Part shown: positions 32,831 through 44,860 of the stretch, piece by piece
How the letters are laid out: each line of letters begins with the position of its first letter
Numbering within the stretch: position 1 is the first letter of the stretch
Assembly (NCBI GenBank): GCA_941918925.1
Contig: OW799234.1
Coordinates: forward strand, 75,102,543 to 75,166,542
Direction of reading: 5' to 3'
From: Phyto melanocephala
Lineage: Eukaryota; Arthropoda; Insecta; Diptera; Rhinophoridae
DNA: 64,000 bases
The notes under the pieces: generated by a model
The model's input: only the letters and a program-made list of their open reading frames with translations
Databases searched by the model: none
What the model was told of the DNA's origin: nothing
Position numbers and translations under genes: made by a program

Positions 32831-35239
32831 AAATCATCAAATAGCAGAAACTATAAGCAATGAAGAAAACCAGTGGAGAGTATTTGTGGGAGAATAGTGA
32901 GCAGCATAAAAATGTAGTAATTGCGTCGGTTTTTATACTGCCTTCTTTTTGTGCTTCCTTGTAGCTCTAAAATATAGTGATTTAAATTAAAATACTTCTT
33001 TGGGAACTGAAACAAATGAGATATTTAAATAAATTGCAAATGCTTCCGGCAATGGATGATATGAATAATTTTTTAATGCTAATCTATTTGCAGTTATTGT
33101 AGTCAGTGATGTCAGGCTAATTTTAATAGTGTAAAATAAGCTAAATTTAGATATCTAAAGCTATAGGTGGGAACTTTCATACAATATATCGTTAGAAGTG
33201 GAAGCAGTTCGCAATCCAACTGCTTCTGAGGAAGTATATTTTTTGCTGGTTTATCATTTAAGCCAATTATTCTAAAATAGCAATGTCATTGGTAGCAAGT
33301 GCACACTTCCAAATATCGACTCGTATAAGTGCTTACTACGCTCACTTGTAATATGGGATTAAATTCGTATTTATCACGCTAGTTTCTATATTCTATTCTA
33401 CTATTAATTTAAATATAAATTAAGGGACCTTAAAGTACTTATTTTATTTTATTCATTCTGCCGCAGTGCTGGCATTTTTTTTCAACAAATCGCGCTAATA
33501 CTGACTTCGAAATAGTTAGTAAAAATCTAGATTTTTTATTAGGCTAGAATTTTATATAAATAGTATATATAGTCTCCTTCAATACTCACGATATTGAAAT
33601 ACAAATGAATTTTGTCGTCAAGATAACAAAGAGGTAGGGTGCACGGCAACCTCTTCTCTACACTTTTTTATTTCTTTAACTACTTTTTGAACTTTTTCTT
33701 AGGCTTTGCATAATTTTTCTCAATTTTCAAAAAAAAAAATACTCAATAACATGTTCAGCGACTGACACCATTTAAAAAAAAAATAAAATTAAAAAGAAGT
33801 TGGGATCTATTCTGCAATATATTCTGATCGGAGATGGATGTCGACAACAACAGTAATGTATTCCCGCCGTCAATCCAATAAAAACTTTCAATCTATGTAT
33901 ACCTGTTAATTGTAATGTTTTGTTGTTGCATTTCAGCTTGTTTGAAAGTTTGCCACTTATGCCTGGAACAATAAAATGCCTGCTGGTCATTTTATTGTGC
34001 GGCTGCCTCAACTGTTTTAAGGCTTGTTTTGCATTTAAATTATCTATTTAATTTCATCTTCGCCTTCGTATTTCAATGTTTATTAGAATTTGGTTTATTT
34101 GGTGCTATAATTTATTATTTAATATAGTCGTTGATAAAAAGTTGCAAATTAAATCCAGTCATTAATAAGACAACTAGTGCACGACACGACTTTGACATCT
34201 GACTTAGTGAATTTTAAATGATATGTTTTTCAAAATGTCTGTCAAAATTGTTATTCAAGACTTAACATTCGTCGCATTGAAATTTTGTCAGATGACTTAG
34301 CACATGTACTTAAAAAATTAGCAGTGTGAAAAATTTCAAGTAAGATGTAAAAAAGCATGCCGTGTAATAGCTGCTTAAAACCCTCAGTAATATAGGCAGT
34401 ATATCGCAGAGTAAATAAAAAGTATGTGGTTCAGTAATAGTCAGTCGTTGTTAGTTTCTATTGGGTATGTAATATTTTTTAAATATTTATTTTCTTTTTT
34501 TCGATAAATTCTGGTTTTGGGGAAATTTTTTCTTTATAATTTGTCTGAATTTTTTTTTTCGTTTAAAGTTTTTCTAAAATACCTAAATCTTTTAAAAATT
34601 CTAGTCGTTTCCTTAATACCTTTTTTAAAATAGTATTGAAAAAATAAACTGTGAAAAGCACAAATGGCATTTTTAACACATTTTTTTTTTATAATTTATT
34701 TATTTTCTTGACAGCCACTGACAGTCCTTGAAAATTAAATGAAAATTATAAATTCAATCCACATTTAAAATTTTAACAACAACAAACACGTTGAAAAACT
34801 GACCGGTTTTCCACCATCTGCCATCTATCTACGAAGCTATAATGTACATGTTCAGGCATGTGCTAAACTTTATTTATTTCTTTCTTTTTACTTTTACTAA
34901 TACAGAGACACTTGACCGATATAAGAAACACATACACACTAAGAATAAACAAACAAAAATAATATTTAAGAATAAATTGTCTTTTAGCTTAATTTTCCAA
35001 AAACATTCTAAACACTATTGAGGGCCATATTTTGTATTTCTTTTAGGAAATCCTAAACTTCTCTATTTGCTAAAAAAATAAAAGAAACTTTATAAAATAT
35101 AAATATCACTAATAATAATTTTATTGCCCTAAGCGATGATAAATTTCAGGATTTCAACACAATTTATTTACCATTCAGTTGATAGTATAAAAGCAGTTAT
35201 TGAACAAGATAACAGTGATGAAATAAATGTTTTAATCCT
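32831..35239. other. Gene-free AT-rich DNA
   Basis: No coding or repeat ends are recognised. The phrase TCGTCAAGATAACAAAG at 33615 recalls the sequence just 3' of the tRNA-Lys fragment at 21722. Confidence 0.5.
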
Positions 35240-35885
35240 GTTTCATTAAATTTTGTTTTGCAAACTGCAGAGAATTTAAAATCACAATCTATTATAAATG
35301 CTTTACATACTAACAAAAGTCTTGGATATGACAATATAAATTCCACGATGCTGTTGGTTGGTAAAATATTAACAAGAATGCTGATTAACGAAGGAAGCTA
35401 CCTAAATATTTTAAAAACACAAAATGGCGTTCCTGTACCTAATTCAAAAGATATTTAGAAAGTAGCACATATCTCTCCAATTTCTTTTCTATCTGTTCAA
35501 CAGCAAATATTCAAGAAATTGATATTTGAACAGTTAACAAATTACGTTGAAAAAAGAAATCTGTTTGGTCATCAATAGGGATTTTTAAAAGTTTGTGGTG
35601 GTATCGAAACTGTTTTTAATGTTATATAATGGTCTTGACGCAAGTCGCAAAGGAAAAGCTGGTGTACTTCTTGATTCGGCATTACATAATGTACATGTTT
35701 ATGAAAAAGGTGAATGATAATGGATGTTATGGAAAAACTCTTATTTTAAGATTAAAAAAAAAAAAAATAGAAAGCAATTTGTTCAAATGTGTGAATCTAA
35801 AAGTTTTGAGATTGATGTGACCTGTGTTGTTCCGCAAGGTAGTGTTCTTGGTCCATTATTGCTTAAAGTTTTAATTAATTATCTA
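35240..35885 (+). pseudogene. LINE reverse transcriptase fragment, heavily decayed
   Basis: Scattered reverse-transcriptase words occur in three frames: SLGYDNINSTML (35312), VAHISPI (35462), QQIFKKLIFEQLTNYVEKRN, a degenerate GFLK...ETVFNVI, then VVPQGSVLGPLLLKVLIN near 35827-35880. The last is the conserved PQGSVLGP..F..FIND block that precedes YADD in Jockey/CR1-type LINEs. YADD itself is absent because other sequence begins at about 35886. Several stops and a 13-base A run (35756-35768) break it. Confidence 0.7.
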
Positions 35886-35889
35886 AAAC

Positions 35890-37240
35890 ATAAAACTTAA
35901 CGTTAAATTATCTTTTTGGTCGCTTATTACATTTTTAGTCTCACCTTGCATCAATAGTCGCTTGAAGTTGAAAATAAAAAAGTACCATACAAATTCATAA
36001 AAGTACCTTTTTGGTCGCCCATAACATATGTAGTCTCACCTGGAATCAATGGTCCTAGATTGTACAAATATATATATATCTTCATAAACGTACAAAATTC
36101 AAAAAGTACCATAAAAACTCTAAAAAGTACCTTTTTGGTCGCCTATAACATTTTAAGCCTCACCTTGTATCAATAGGCACTAATTTCAAAATTCTAGCTT
36201 CGCAAACGTACAAAATTCAAAAAGTACCACAAAAATTCTAAAAAGTACCTTTTTGGTCGACCATAACATTTTTAGTCTCACCTTGTATCAATAGTCCTTT
36301 ATTTTACAATTCTACCTTTATAAACGTAGAAAACACAAAAAGTACCATATCTATGTAACAAAATATTTTAATAGACATGATTTAAAGTCAGTAAATCAAA
36401 TTTTTTTTTGCAAAAAGTAATTATGTTCTAAAAAGTACCAAACTCTTTTCCCGATTTTTCCCCTTTCTACCCTGTTATGAATGTGTTTCAATTTTTACTA
36501 AATCACATAATTTTTTATGTCTGGTAAAATCCCAGTTATAAATTTTGTGAAAATTGGCCGTCAAATTAGGAATTACATACATTTTACGGAATTTTCCCCT
36601 TTTTGGTACCTTTTTTGTCCCCGAAAAAATTTTCAAAAATTTCACCTTAATATTTGTCAATATACTAATAGCCAATAATAATGATCAAATTTTGTCCCAT
36701 TGAATAATATTAGAAAAGTTTCTTTTAAAAAAAGTACCAAAAAAAGGGACAATTTTTAACCCTTATACATGCGAATTTGAAAAAAAGTGCCAAATTCTTG
36801 TTAATATTTTTTGCGGACTACTTAAAACAGTTTAAATTTTTTTCTAGCTATATGTGTTTGGAAGTTACATAGGGCACCAAAAAAGTACCAAATTACAGTT
36901 TTTACCCGTTTTTTCCCCTTAGTAATTGAAAGTTGAAAAAAATGCCAGATACCTGTCGGCTTATTTTTTTTTTTTGCTTATTATAATTCTTTTTCAATTT
37001 TATTTGCATCGTTTTTAGTTTAGCAGATATAAGATTACGGATTTTACGAGTTTTTGCCCTTTTTTACCCCCTTAAAGTACGAATTTCCAAAAAATCCCTT
37101 TTTAGTGGAGCTATACATCGAAAGAGGAACCGATTGTCAAAATTTCATGTCTCTATCTCTTTGCGTTTGGGCTGTGCGATGATGAATCAGTCAGTCATTC
37201 AGTCAGTCAGTCAGTCACGTTACTTTTTTATATATATAGA
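35890..37240 (-). mobile_element. Helitron-like element, reverse, with minisatellite
   Basis: The right end reads AGTCAGTCAGTCACGTTAC, TTTTTTATATATATAGA and T, that is a TC 5' terminus on the minus strand at 37240 next to an (AGTC)n run (37190-37216). The body contains many AAAAAGTACC words and a minisatellite. The opposite end (CTRR) was not identified; the boundary at 35890 is set by the end of the LINE fragment. Confidence 0.5.
35909..36350 (+). repeat. Minisatellite, about 4 units of 95-124 bp
   Basis: Units carry CTTTTTGGTCGC followed by ATAACAT, TAGTCTCACCTTGTATCAAT and AAAAAGTACCA. The CTTTTTGGTCG word starts at about 35912, 36008, 36131 and 36249. Confidence 0.75.
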
Positions 37241-37558
37241 TGAAGAAGTACTTTGTACGCAAATAGAATATCAAATCATTATTGTCGGAATTCTTAAAAA
37301 TAAATAAATTAATTTTAGATGCTAACAAAACCAAATTCATACGCCTAAAGCTTACCCTGCAACAGGGTTGCTCATAAGCCTTCAATTTTGGCACACTTGT
37401 CTAATCGAACGAAAATGTTAGGCGTTAACAATTAAAGTATTAACTACTGTTTTTAATTAAATGTAACTAAAAGTATTGTTGCTATGTATAAAACCGTATT
37501 AAATGTTTAAAATTGATTTGGTAAGTTAATTTAACAGAATTAGTTGTTTAGTAAAAGA

Positions 37559-39251
37559 GAACAAGTAATAGCACTATATTCGGCTGTTTCGAATTTTTGA
37601 TACCCACCTTCACTTTCGTGTACTTTTATAGCTCAAAATTTGTTCTTTTGTTATTAACAGTAATCGCTATGGAATATTTTCTTTGTAATAAAATAAGTTT
37701 TTCTTTGTTTGTGTAACTTCGATTTGCTAATTAAATATTTCCAACATTATAACTGATACTATTGATTCATTTTTACTGCCCAGCAAAAATTTATTTTGTA
37801 CCGGTAAGCAGTAAAAAAAATCATGCCTTCTTATAGCGCAATATTAGAGCGCATTCGAGGGTGCTATAAATGGAAGTCAGAAATTTCTATTAAATATATT
37901 TAATTTTTTACAAAATAACTTACTGCAACTTCTCTCGCTTACGAGGATGCAGGAATGTAAGCGAATGATTACCTCTCTTTACGGTAGTTCTTAAAAAATT
38001 TATTGAAAACACATAAAAGAGACATGATATTAGTGCATTAACCATGTGTGAAAATAGCAAATAATTAGAGCATCAAAGAGTCCTACCAAGTGGGACATCT
38101 CATATAAAAATCACGCCTTCCTGAAGCAGGTTGGGAAAGGAAAGTACATTTATCTCTCCCTTACAAGCCTGCTTCCGGGTATGCAGTAATTTTTGCTGGG
38201 TACAATGTTGTATTTTTGCAAAATCGGAAGAGTATAATTTGGTACCCAGATTTTTTTAAAAAATAATACTAGCTCTCTGTGGGCATGCCACCTTCTTCTT
38301 CCATTAAAAATTTAATTTTTTTTTTAAATTTGTTGTCCATAAAAAAATTCTATGAATTTAAGATAAAGCGTTGTATGGGAGGTGGACGTTAAAGTTGGCG
38401 TGTCATCTTTATATTTTGGAATTATACTTATATTGAAGAGAAATTCATATATGCAAAACTTCATCATCATACATTCAATTCGGTCGGTTTAAAGAGCTTT
38501 AAAATTTCACTAACAGTAAAATAAGTGAGAAGTGGGCGTTGAAGTAGGCGTATCAAAGTGGTTTTTACTGATAAAATCAATATAGAGTTCTTTATTCTCC
38601 CAAAATCTTTATCCGTAGAGAAATTACATGAATTCGAGATAAAGCGTGATTTGGGAGGTGGGCGTGCACCTTTATTTCGTTATTGCAAGTATTTTTTATC
38701 AAAGAGCAATTTGTGTAAAATTTTTAAATTGTACATCTAAATTTGTCAATTTTATTACGTTTTAAATTTGAAATATCTCGAAAAAAACACTGTGCGGTAT
38801 AAATTTTCGTATATTTTGATCTATAAATCCTTTTGTAATGTATAGATTAGAGCAATTTTTTAGAAGACATGTTTTTTTACTCCGGAAATATACTTTCGAA
38901 ATTTCATCGCTCTATGTCAATTCGTTCAGACAAAATTGCTTTTTATTCTATGTTGGGAAAACGTTGCTTTTGGACCTACACTTACACTACAAGCTATAGC
39001 TCTCTTAATAATACACTCATTTTCAATTCCAAACGAACTTTGTGTATAAGAAATATTTTGGCAAAATTTTAGCCCCTAAGTTTTTTCGTTTCAAGCTCTA
39101 TCGTGCTTTTAACGGACGGACAAATGAACGGACATACCCAGATCGTCCTCAAATGATAACAGAACTCAGAAAATAAATACTTTATGGATACTAAAGTGAA
39201 TATTTCAATGTGTTTCAAACGCAATGACAAAAAATTTTTTGGGTATACATG
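37559..39251 (+). mobile_element. DINE-1-like family A copy without the mariner
   Basis: It starts GAACAAGTAATAGCACTATA, with TTCGGCTGTTTCGAA and TACCCACC, and later has GGGAGGTGGACGTTAAAG, ATGACAAAAAATTTTTTGGG and TATACATG at the other end. At the place where 10155-12578 carries a mariner, this copy reads TTTCTTTGTTTGTGTAACTT then CGATTTGC, with no insertion. A different small element (37779-38200) is inserted further in. Confidence 0.65.
37779..38200. mobile_element. 422-bp element with CCCAGCAAAAATT termini
   Basis: The inverted repeats are CCCAGCAAAAATT (37779-37791) and AATTTTTGCTGGG (38188-38200), with subterminal GTAAGCAGTA and GGGTATGCAGTA also mirrored in part. There is no coding. 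I could not define a target duplication, so the superfamily is open. Confidence 0.6.
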
Positions 39252-39475
39252 TAATCGGTGAACTGAATAGGAAAATATTGGTTTTTTAAAAATAATTTAA
39301 GACACATAAAATTTAAAGTGTCAGCTGGTTTTATAATTTTAAAAGTAAATTAAACGTTTAAGCGAAAATGTTAATTTATTAAGCTGTAATTTATGTGTAT
39401 CTAACGTATCTTAATTTAGTTTATGGATTTTGAATGAATGGCAAAATGAAATCTTCAAAGTCCACAAAAAAAAAA

Positions 39476-40660
39476 AATGGTGGATGTATATTAATTTTGT
39501 CATTCCATTTGTAACACATCGAAATATCCATTAAAACCCTAGGTAAGGTACTGTTAGGTTAGATCCGGCAGCCGCCTGAAGGCATAGCTCACCGTACCGT
39601 AGGCACCAACGCCCGTTCGTCTAGTCCTCTGGCCGTCGTTCTTCAGCCATCCTGTCCTATTTACAAAGGTTTGGATCTTTCCCACATCAACTGCGAAAGG
39701 ACAAGTTTTACTTACAAGTATTCGCTGACCTTGAATCTGGTGTCTCAGGTCCCAGAATGCAGGACAATTACAGAGAAGATGTTCAGCTGTGTCCTCCTCA
39801 ACTTTTGCAGAAGTCGTTGTAAGGGATATTTAGCTTTTTCCCATGAGTCCGGTAATGACCGCTATGAGGATCCTATGGTGGATTCAAGACCCAATTAAGA
39901 ATATATTTTATCAGTCCTAGATTTATTGTAGGACGATCTAGCTATGTTCGTCCGTCTGTCTGTTGAAAGCACGTTAGAGTTCGAACCGAAAAAGTTAAGG
40001 GATAAAATTCTGCTAGAATATTTTTAATACAAAAGGAATGTTGGGTATATGAAATGGGTTAAATCGGTATATTAGGAATAAAGTTATTGCCTGTAATATA
40101 ACAGTAGGTAAAAAAGTCTTCTTACATCGAATAAAATGTGATTGTGCCTTAATGCATTAACGTAAAGCGATAAAATTTCGCAGGTATAAAAAGAATTTTC
40201 CCTTATAGTTGATTAAATCTATACATTACAAAAGGAGTTATCGATTAAAATGTATGAAAGTTTATACCGGACAGTGTCTTTTTTGATATATTTATAATTT
40301 AACTTGTAATAAAACTGACAAAATTATATTACGTTTTTGAAATTTTGCAAACATTGCTTTTCAATCAATAGCTTTGTACTATCTGAAAATTAAGGTGACA
40401 CGCCTATTAACGCGCTATTTAAAATTCATATTATTTCTCTATGGACAAAGATTTTTTAAGAATAATTAACTTTTCATTGAAATATCTAAGTTAAGTTCAT
40501 TAGAAATAATTACTTTGGTACGCCCACTTCTCACGTAATCTTCAATCAAAAAAAATAAAAGGTTCATTAAGGTAATAAAACTCTATGTGTTACACTGAAA
40601 ATTTAAAAAAAAAGGCTTTTGGTTAATTTTATTATTATGTCAGAAAATAGAATTGACACA
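39476..40660 (-). mobile_element. DINE-1-like family A copy, reverse, split by LINE tail
   Basis: It starts TGGTGGATGTATATTAATTT, then TGTCATTCCATTTGTAACAC and ATCGAAATATCCATT, breaks at about 39540, and resumes at about 39890 with AGACCCAATTAAGAATATAT, GACGATCTAGCTATGTTCG, TCCGTCTGTCTGTTGAAAGC and later ACGCCCACTTCTCACGTAAT. It faces the copy at 37559-39251 tail to tail. Confidence 0.6.
39545..39872 (-). pseudogene. LINE ORF2 tail (RNase H end), second family
   Basis: On the minus strand, GHYRTHGKKLNIPYNDFCKS is followed by one frame change, then EEDTAEHLLCNCPAFWDLRH, QIQGQRILVSKTCPF, and an end at RRLPDLT with a stop. HLLC.CPA is the Cys/His tail after the RNase H domain of I/R1-type LINEs. 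The TTAGGTTAG-like 3' end is at 39551. It differs clearly from the LINE at 7405. It is truncated at the 5' side and inserted in family A. Confidence 0.75.
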
Positions 40661-41885
40661 TCAATCTTGAGCACACACGTACATGATATGGCGCAATCTA
40701 CTCGAACATGGCTTTTGCTTAGATTCAAGTTCATTTATTAATACTCTACATAATTAGTATTAACTTTGACTTCCTCTACCCTGCGCAAGTCATTTTCAAC
40801 CGTTTTCGTAAAAATACATCACTGTGGTAAAAAAGTGAATAGCATTATTCCCAATGCAGAAAATCTTTAGGTTTCATTTTGAGACTAGCTATAAGAAAAT
40901 AATTTAATGGCGAATCGAAATTAAACAAAAAGGTTAATAGGTATTTTCGTATAAAGATTGTTTTCTATAGTGATTAGAGTTGTAAATAAATAAGTTGTAA
41001 GTAAATAAATAAAAAAATTTTATTGTACAAATGTACTACACAAAGTTGAAGATGGTAATCCTAAATGTTGTACAGCTTTTATTTGGTCTTTTAACATTTA
41101 AATTTAGTAAAACCTCCATTGATTTTAAGCTGATATACGATTCGTTTTAGCCCAGTAAAATATGCTTGTACTTTCACTGTCTAAATTGAGATTTGTTTTT
41201 GCAACTTTGAAACTTTTAATTATTGTGCACAAATTTTTTAGCCTTAAAAATGACAATGACCCCTTTTCTGTGCTTTTGACAAAGCTTGAGTTCACATTGC
41301 TTAAATTAGAAATTTGTTTTTCTTTGTTTTAATTTGTACACAAAGTGTCATATATTTTGCACATTCTTTGTGTAGGTGTTGTTGTATTAGTTTTTAGTTG
41401 TTTTACTCTTTAGTTATTTTTAATTGCTAAACTATAGAATCTTGCATGTTGCAAATAATTTGCATAAAAAAACTAACAAGTAATCTGAAAGTAAGCTATA
41501 CAAATAAACTGGAGATTAAATGGGCACAGATCTACAGAGATGGCTATCTGACTTGGTAATACTTACTCATACGAGTGAGTCTAATGGTTGGAATAGGACT
41601 TATAATTATTAAATGCGTATTTAAAGACAGAAAACACTTTATATAAGATCTCATGAATTTTTTACATAAGTTCGTAGCAACTTTAATGGTTATGAAAATC
41701 ATGTTTATTATTAGGGGTAGCAAAAGTTGTGTCGGTCAGTTTTTCTTACGTTTTATTTTATTTTATTTTTCTATGTCTTTGCGTCAATATAATGACAAAC
41801 TAAAATTGCTTTTTATTTTTTTTTTGAGACATAGATTGAGATAATTTTAAAGTCTATGCAAAATAGTTATAACTTTTATTTATTA
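40661..41885. other. Gene-free AT-rich DNA
   Basis: Nothing recognisable was found on either strand. Confidence 0.5.
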
Positions 41886-42297
41886 CTAGAAAAGCCCGGC
41901 GCGCGTTGCTACGCCCCTTAATGTTTAAAAATGAGTTAAATTAAATATCAAATGCAAAAAGCTAAAAATAACATATTTTTTGTTAATGGGCGTGGCACTG
42001 CCCACTTTTCTAATCACGAAACTGTATAGTCATGACAGCACAATATGTGTGCAAAGTTTCAGCAAAATCGGTCAGTGCAAGTACCTCAAAATTATAATTT
42101 TTTTTATGGGCGTGGCCCTGCAAACTTTTCTTATCACGAAATTATATAGTCATGACAGCTCAATATGTGTGCAAAGTAGCCCATAAACACTCCCTGGAAT
42201 GTGTACAACAACTTGCCAAAGTTTGAGTCCGATCGGTTTTACAGTTTTGGAGTCTATAGCTAACACACACACAGAGTTTCACTTTTATATATACAGA
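41886..42297 (-). mobile_element. Short Helitron, reverse orientation
   Basis: CTAG (41886-41889) is followed by AAAAGCCCGGCGCGCGTTGC. The other end reads AGTTTCACTTTTATATATAC, AGA, T. Internal GGGCGTGGC...GCCCACTTTTCTAATCACG units are reduced to about two, against six in the 4550-5412 copy. The variable unit number explains the length difference. Confidence 0.8.
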
Positions 42298-43680
42298 TAG
42301 TGCTAAAATTGTTATTAAAATGTTAAAAGTGAATAGTACACGTAGAAGTACTAAATTGTGTTACAATGCATCTTCTTGTTATTTAATTTTTATTTAATTT
42401 TATTACAAGCATAACCTACGCAAAGCGTAAAATGGAGGCTTATTCACAGATAATTAGGTGACATATTTACTTTTCATCTTCAAAACATCTTTATTAAATA
42501 TTTTTATATATTAAAAAGATATATATGTATAAAATAATAGAATTCCTGAACTGAAATTGCCAATTGTTACTCCATGATATTTTCATTCAATCGTTATAGT
42601 AGATTAAACTAGAAAATATTACAGTAGATAACAAGGAATAAAATAAAATATTTCGGCTTATTATAACTTAAAAATGTGGGATTCACTAGAGATGTTTTTT
42701 TTCCTGAATGCAGTTTTTGTCTGTAGCAACATGTCATCTTGAAGTTAATATATTTATTATTAATTCTCACTTATTTATTAAACATAATGGTGTTAACAAG
42801 GTGCCATAATGGCTGTACTCAAAAGCCATTTAATTATGCACATTTATTTATTTTTTGACTAAGCAATGTGTCTCACACCTGTTAAATATTTAAAGTATGA
42901 ATAAATTCTCAATCAAAAGAGGAATTAAAACAAGTTTAAATAAAAATAAAAAAATACTACCACATTCAAAAAAAGTAAGGCGAATTCATACATGTGAAAT
43001 TGTTAGTCCAGCTGATGGGGATACTTTTTGTCAAAATTGGTTGAATTTGCCTTGATTTTATTTATAAATGCAGGGAAGGAAAATGTGATTTTGGATTCGG
43101 TATTAAATAGTTAACTTACGTGTACTTTTTTGATAATAAATGTTCTAAATTTATGTATATTTGATGCTTTTGCTTCATTAGTAATGTGTGTAAAAAATTT
43201 ATATTCGTTCTTAATCAAATTTTATTATATTTAATATGTCAAAACAAATTTTCCATCCCTGATGTACGAATTGGCCTTAACATAAAACATCCCCTCAAAA
43301 GTTGCTTTGTTGTATCAATTCACCGTTGCATACACCTTATGGATATTCCTTGAAATAAATCAAACAGAAAAAGATATGTGTACCATTCGAGTTTAGTTTG
43401 AGTAGAAAATAATTTAAATAAAAATTAAACATCTTTAATTTAAAAAAGTGCCTCTGAAGGCACCGATTACTCACCAAAGTTAATGATAAATGTATTTCAT
43501 CAGTTTCACTATACGGTTCAGTATTTGTAATTTTGACTCGGAATACAGATATCGCTCGAGCCATCCAAAACGTTTGAAGATTAAGAAGACTAATATTTAT
43601 ATCAAACTCAAGAAGTACTTGAAAAGGCTTTGGTAGCCTTGAAAAATAATTTAGCATATCGTTTTCAACAGATTAGAGTA
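42298..43680. other. Gene-free AT-rich DNA
   Basis: No repeat end or coding pattern was found. A 106-residue open stretch on the minus strand (43657-43337) has no family signature. Confidence 0.5.
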
Positions 43681-43752
43681 TCTGGCGGGAATCGAACCCG
43701 CAACCCTCAGACAAGCAGACTAGTACACACTACTTACTAGTCCAACGAGGCA
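43681..43752 (-). repeat. tRNA-derived SINE head, copy 2
   Basis: The minus strand reads GCCTCGTTGGACTAGTAAG and later a perfect T-arm-like hairpin GCGGG-TTCGATT-CCCGC. The GGTTCGATTCCC B box is identical to copy 1 (23933-24016). Flanks outside the tRNA-like part differ, showing independent insertion. Confidence 0.7.
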
Positions 43753-43779
43753 TCTGCCGGACTTTAAAAAATATTTAAA

Positions 43780-43922
43780 ATTTTTGTATATTTATGGAAT
43801 AGAACCGGTTACTTGTTTTTTTTATTTCCGAACTAAAAATTGGTCTTTTTTAAAGTAGCAACTATTTGGCAAAATCGAAAACCGGTTTTTGAAAAATTTC
43901 AAATAATCGCTTTCTATAGTAA
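43780..43922 (-). mobile_element. Degenerate end of the hAT family seen at 12730
   Basis: Read in reverse from 43922, CTATAGAAAGCGATTATTTG then AAATTTTTCAAAAACCGG aligns with the left end of the 12730 element (TAGGGTGATCGATTATTCG...AAACCGG). A second ACCGGTT word lies at 43803. Confidence 0.45.
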
Positions 43923-44860
43923 ATCACAAAATATTTTTTTCCGATTATGTTATTAATTTTGTGCCATAATTTTGTATGTATCTATTCAAAGGCACACACG
44001 TACACACCTTCTTAACAAAAATAAACATGTCTGAACACTATTAAATAAGAAAACCAATATTAATTATACATTTTATGTACAGACATAGACACATACATGC
44101 ATATATTATGTTACCAACATATTTCAACGTCCAGTATGAGTTTCTAAACTTCACATTCAATATTGTGCCAATACATCATCGGATTCCTAATAAATCATTT
44201 TAATAATTTCATGGAATATTATTTTTATTATTATTGTTATTCTTAATTAAAACATAAATAATATAAAAGAAATCTTATTATTTATTGTACTTTAAGTATA
44301 ATGTTTGCTAATGAAAATAAAATTTATTTTCTTATTTATTTCTAGATTTTTTTCATGTGAAGACAGTCTATGTGGTTGGATACATTTGGAACATTTGGTA
44401 AATAATAATTATAATAAAAAAACCATATTATTTAGAAATTATATTTCATTAAAAATTTTGTTTTGTTATTTTAATTTTGCTAGGGGTGTTATTATAAGCG
44501 AATTTTTAGTTTAATATAGTTCAATTAGTTGCTACTTTGAATAAAGGGACAAACGAGTTTTTTTAAGTGATGAATTTTCTATTTCCTTAAAAAAAACCCT
44601 TGTGAGGACACGCCTGTTGTCAGCACAACAATTTTAACCAATTAATATTCTACTAAAACAAGTTTAGCTTTCATTTAGCAGATTTAACACCCAACCAAAT
44701 CAAGCTAAGTCAAATTATTTAAAATTGGTGAACTTATATATGATGGGCCAATCGTTATCATGGATTTTAATAGTAAAACAAACTTTTTCGTTTATAAATA
44801 TATTGTTTTTTTTTTAAGTTATAAAATATGCAAAATAGACATTTTTTTACAATAAATAAA
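43923..44860. other. Gene-free AT-rich DNA
   Basis: No feature is recognised. Confidence 0.5.

Noticed and set aside
35909..36350. AAAAAGTACC/CTTTTTGGTCGC array as a regulatory array
   Set aside because: Best explained as a minisatellite inside a Helitron-like element; no evidence of function.
39671..39898. 75-residue plus ORF
   Set aside because: Antisense shadow of the LINE RNase H tail that reads convincingly on the minus strand.
43337..43657. 106-residue minus ORF
   Set aside because: Length is borderline for chance at this composition and no motif is recognised; no second exon or repeat context.
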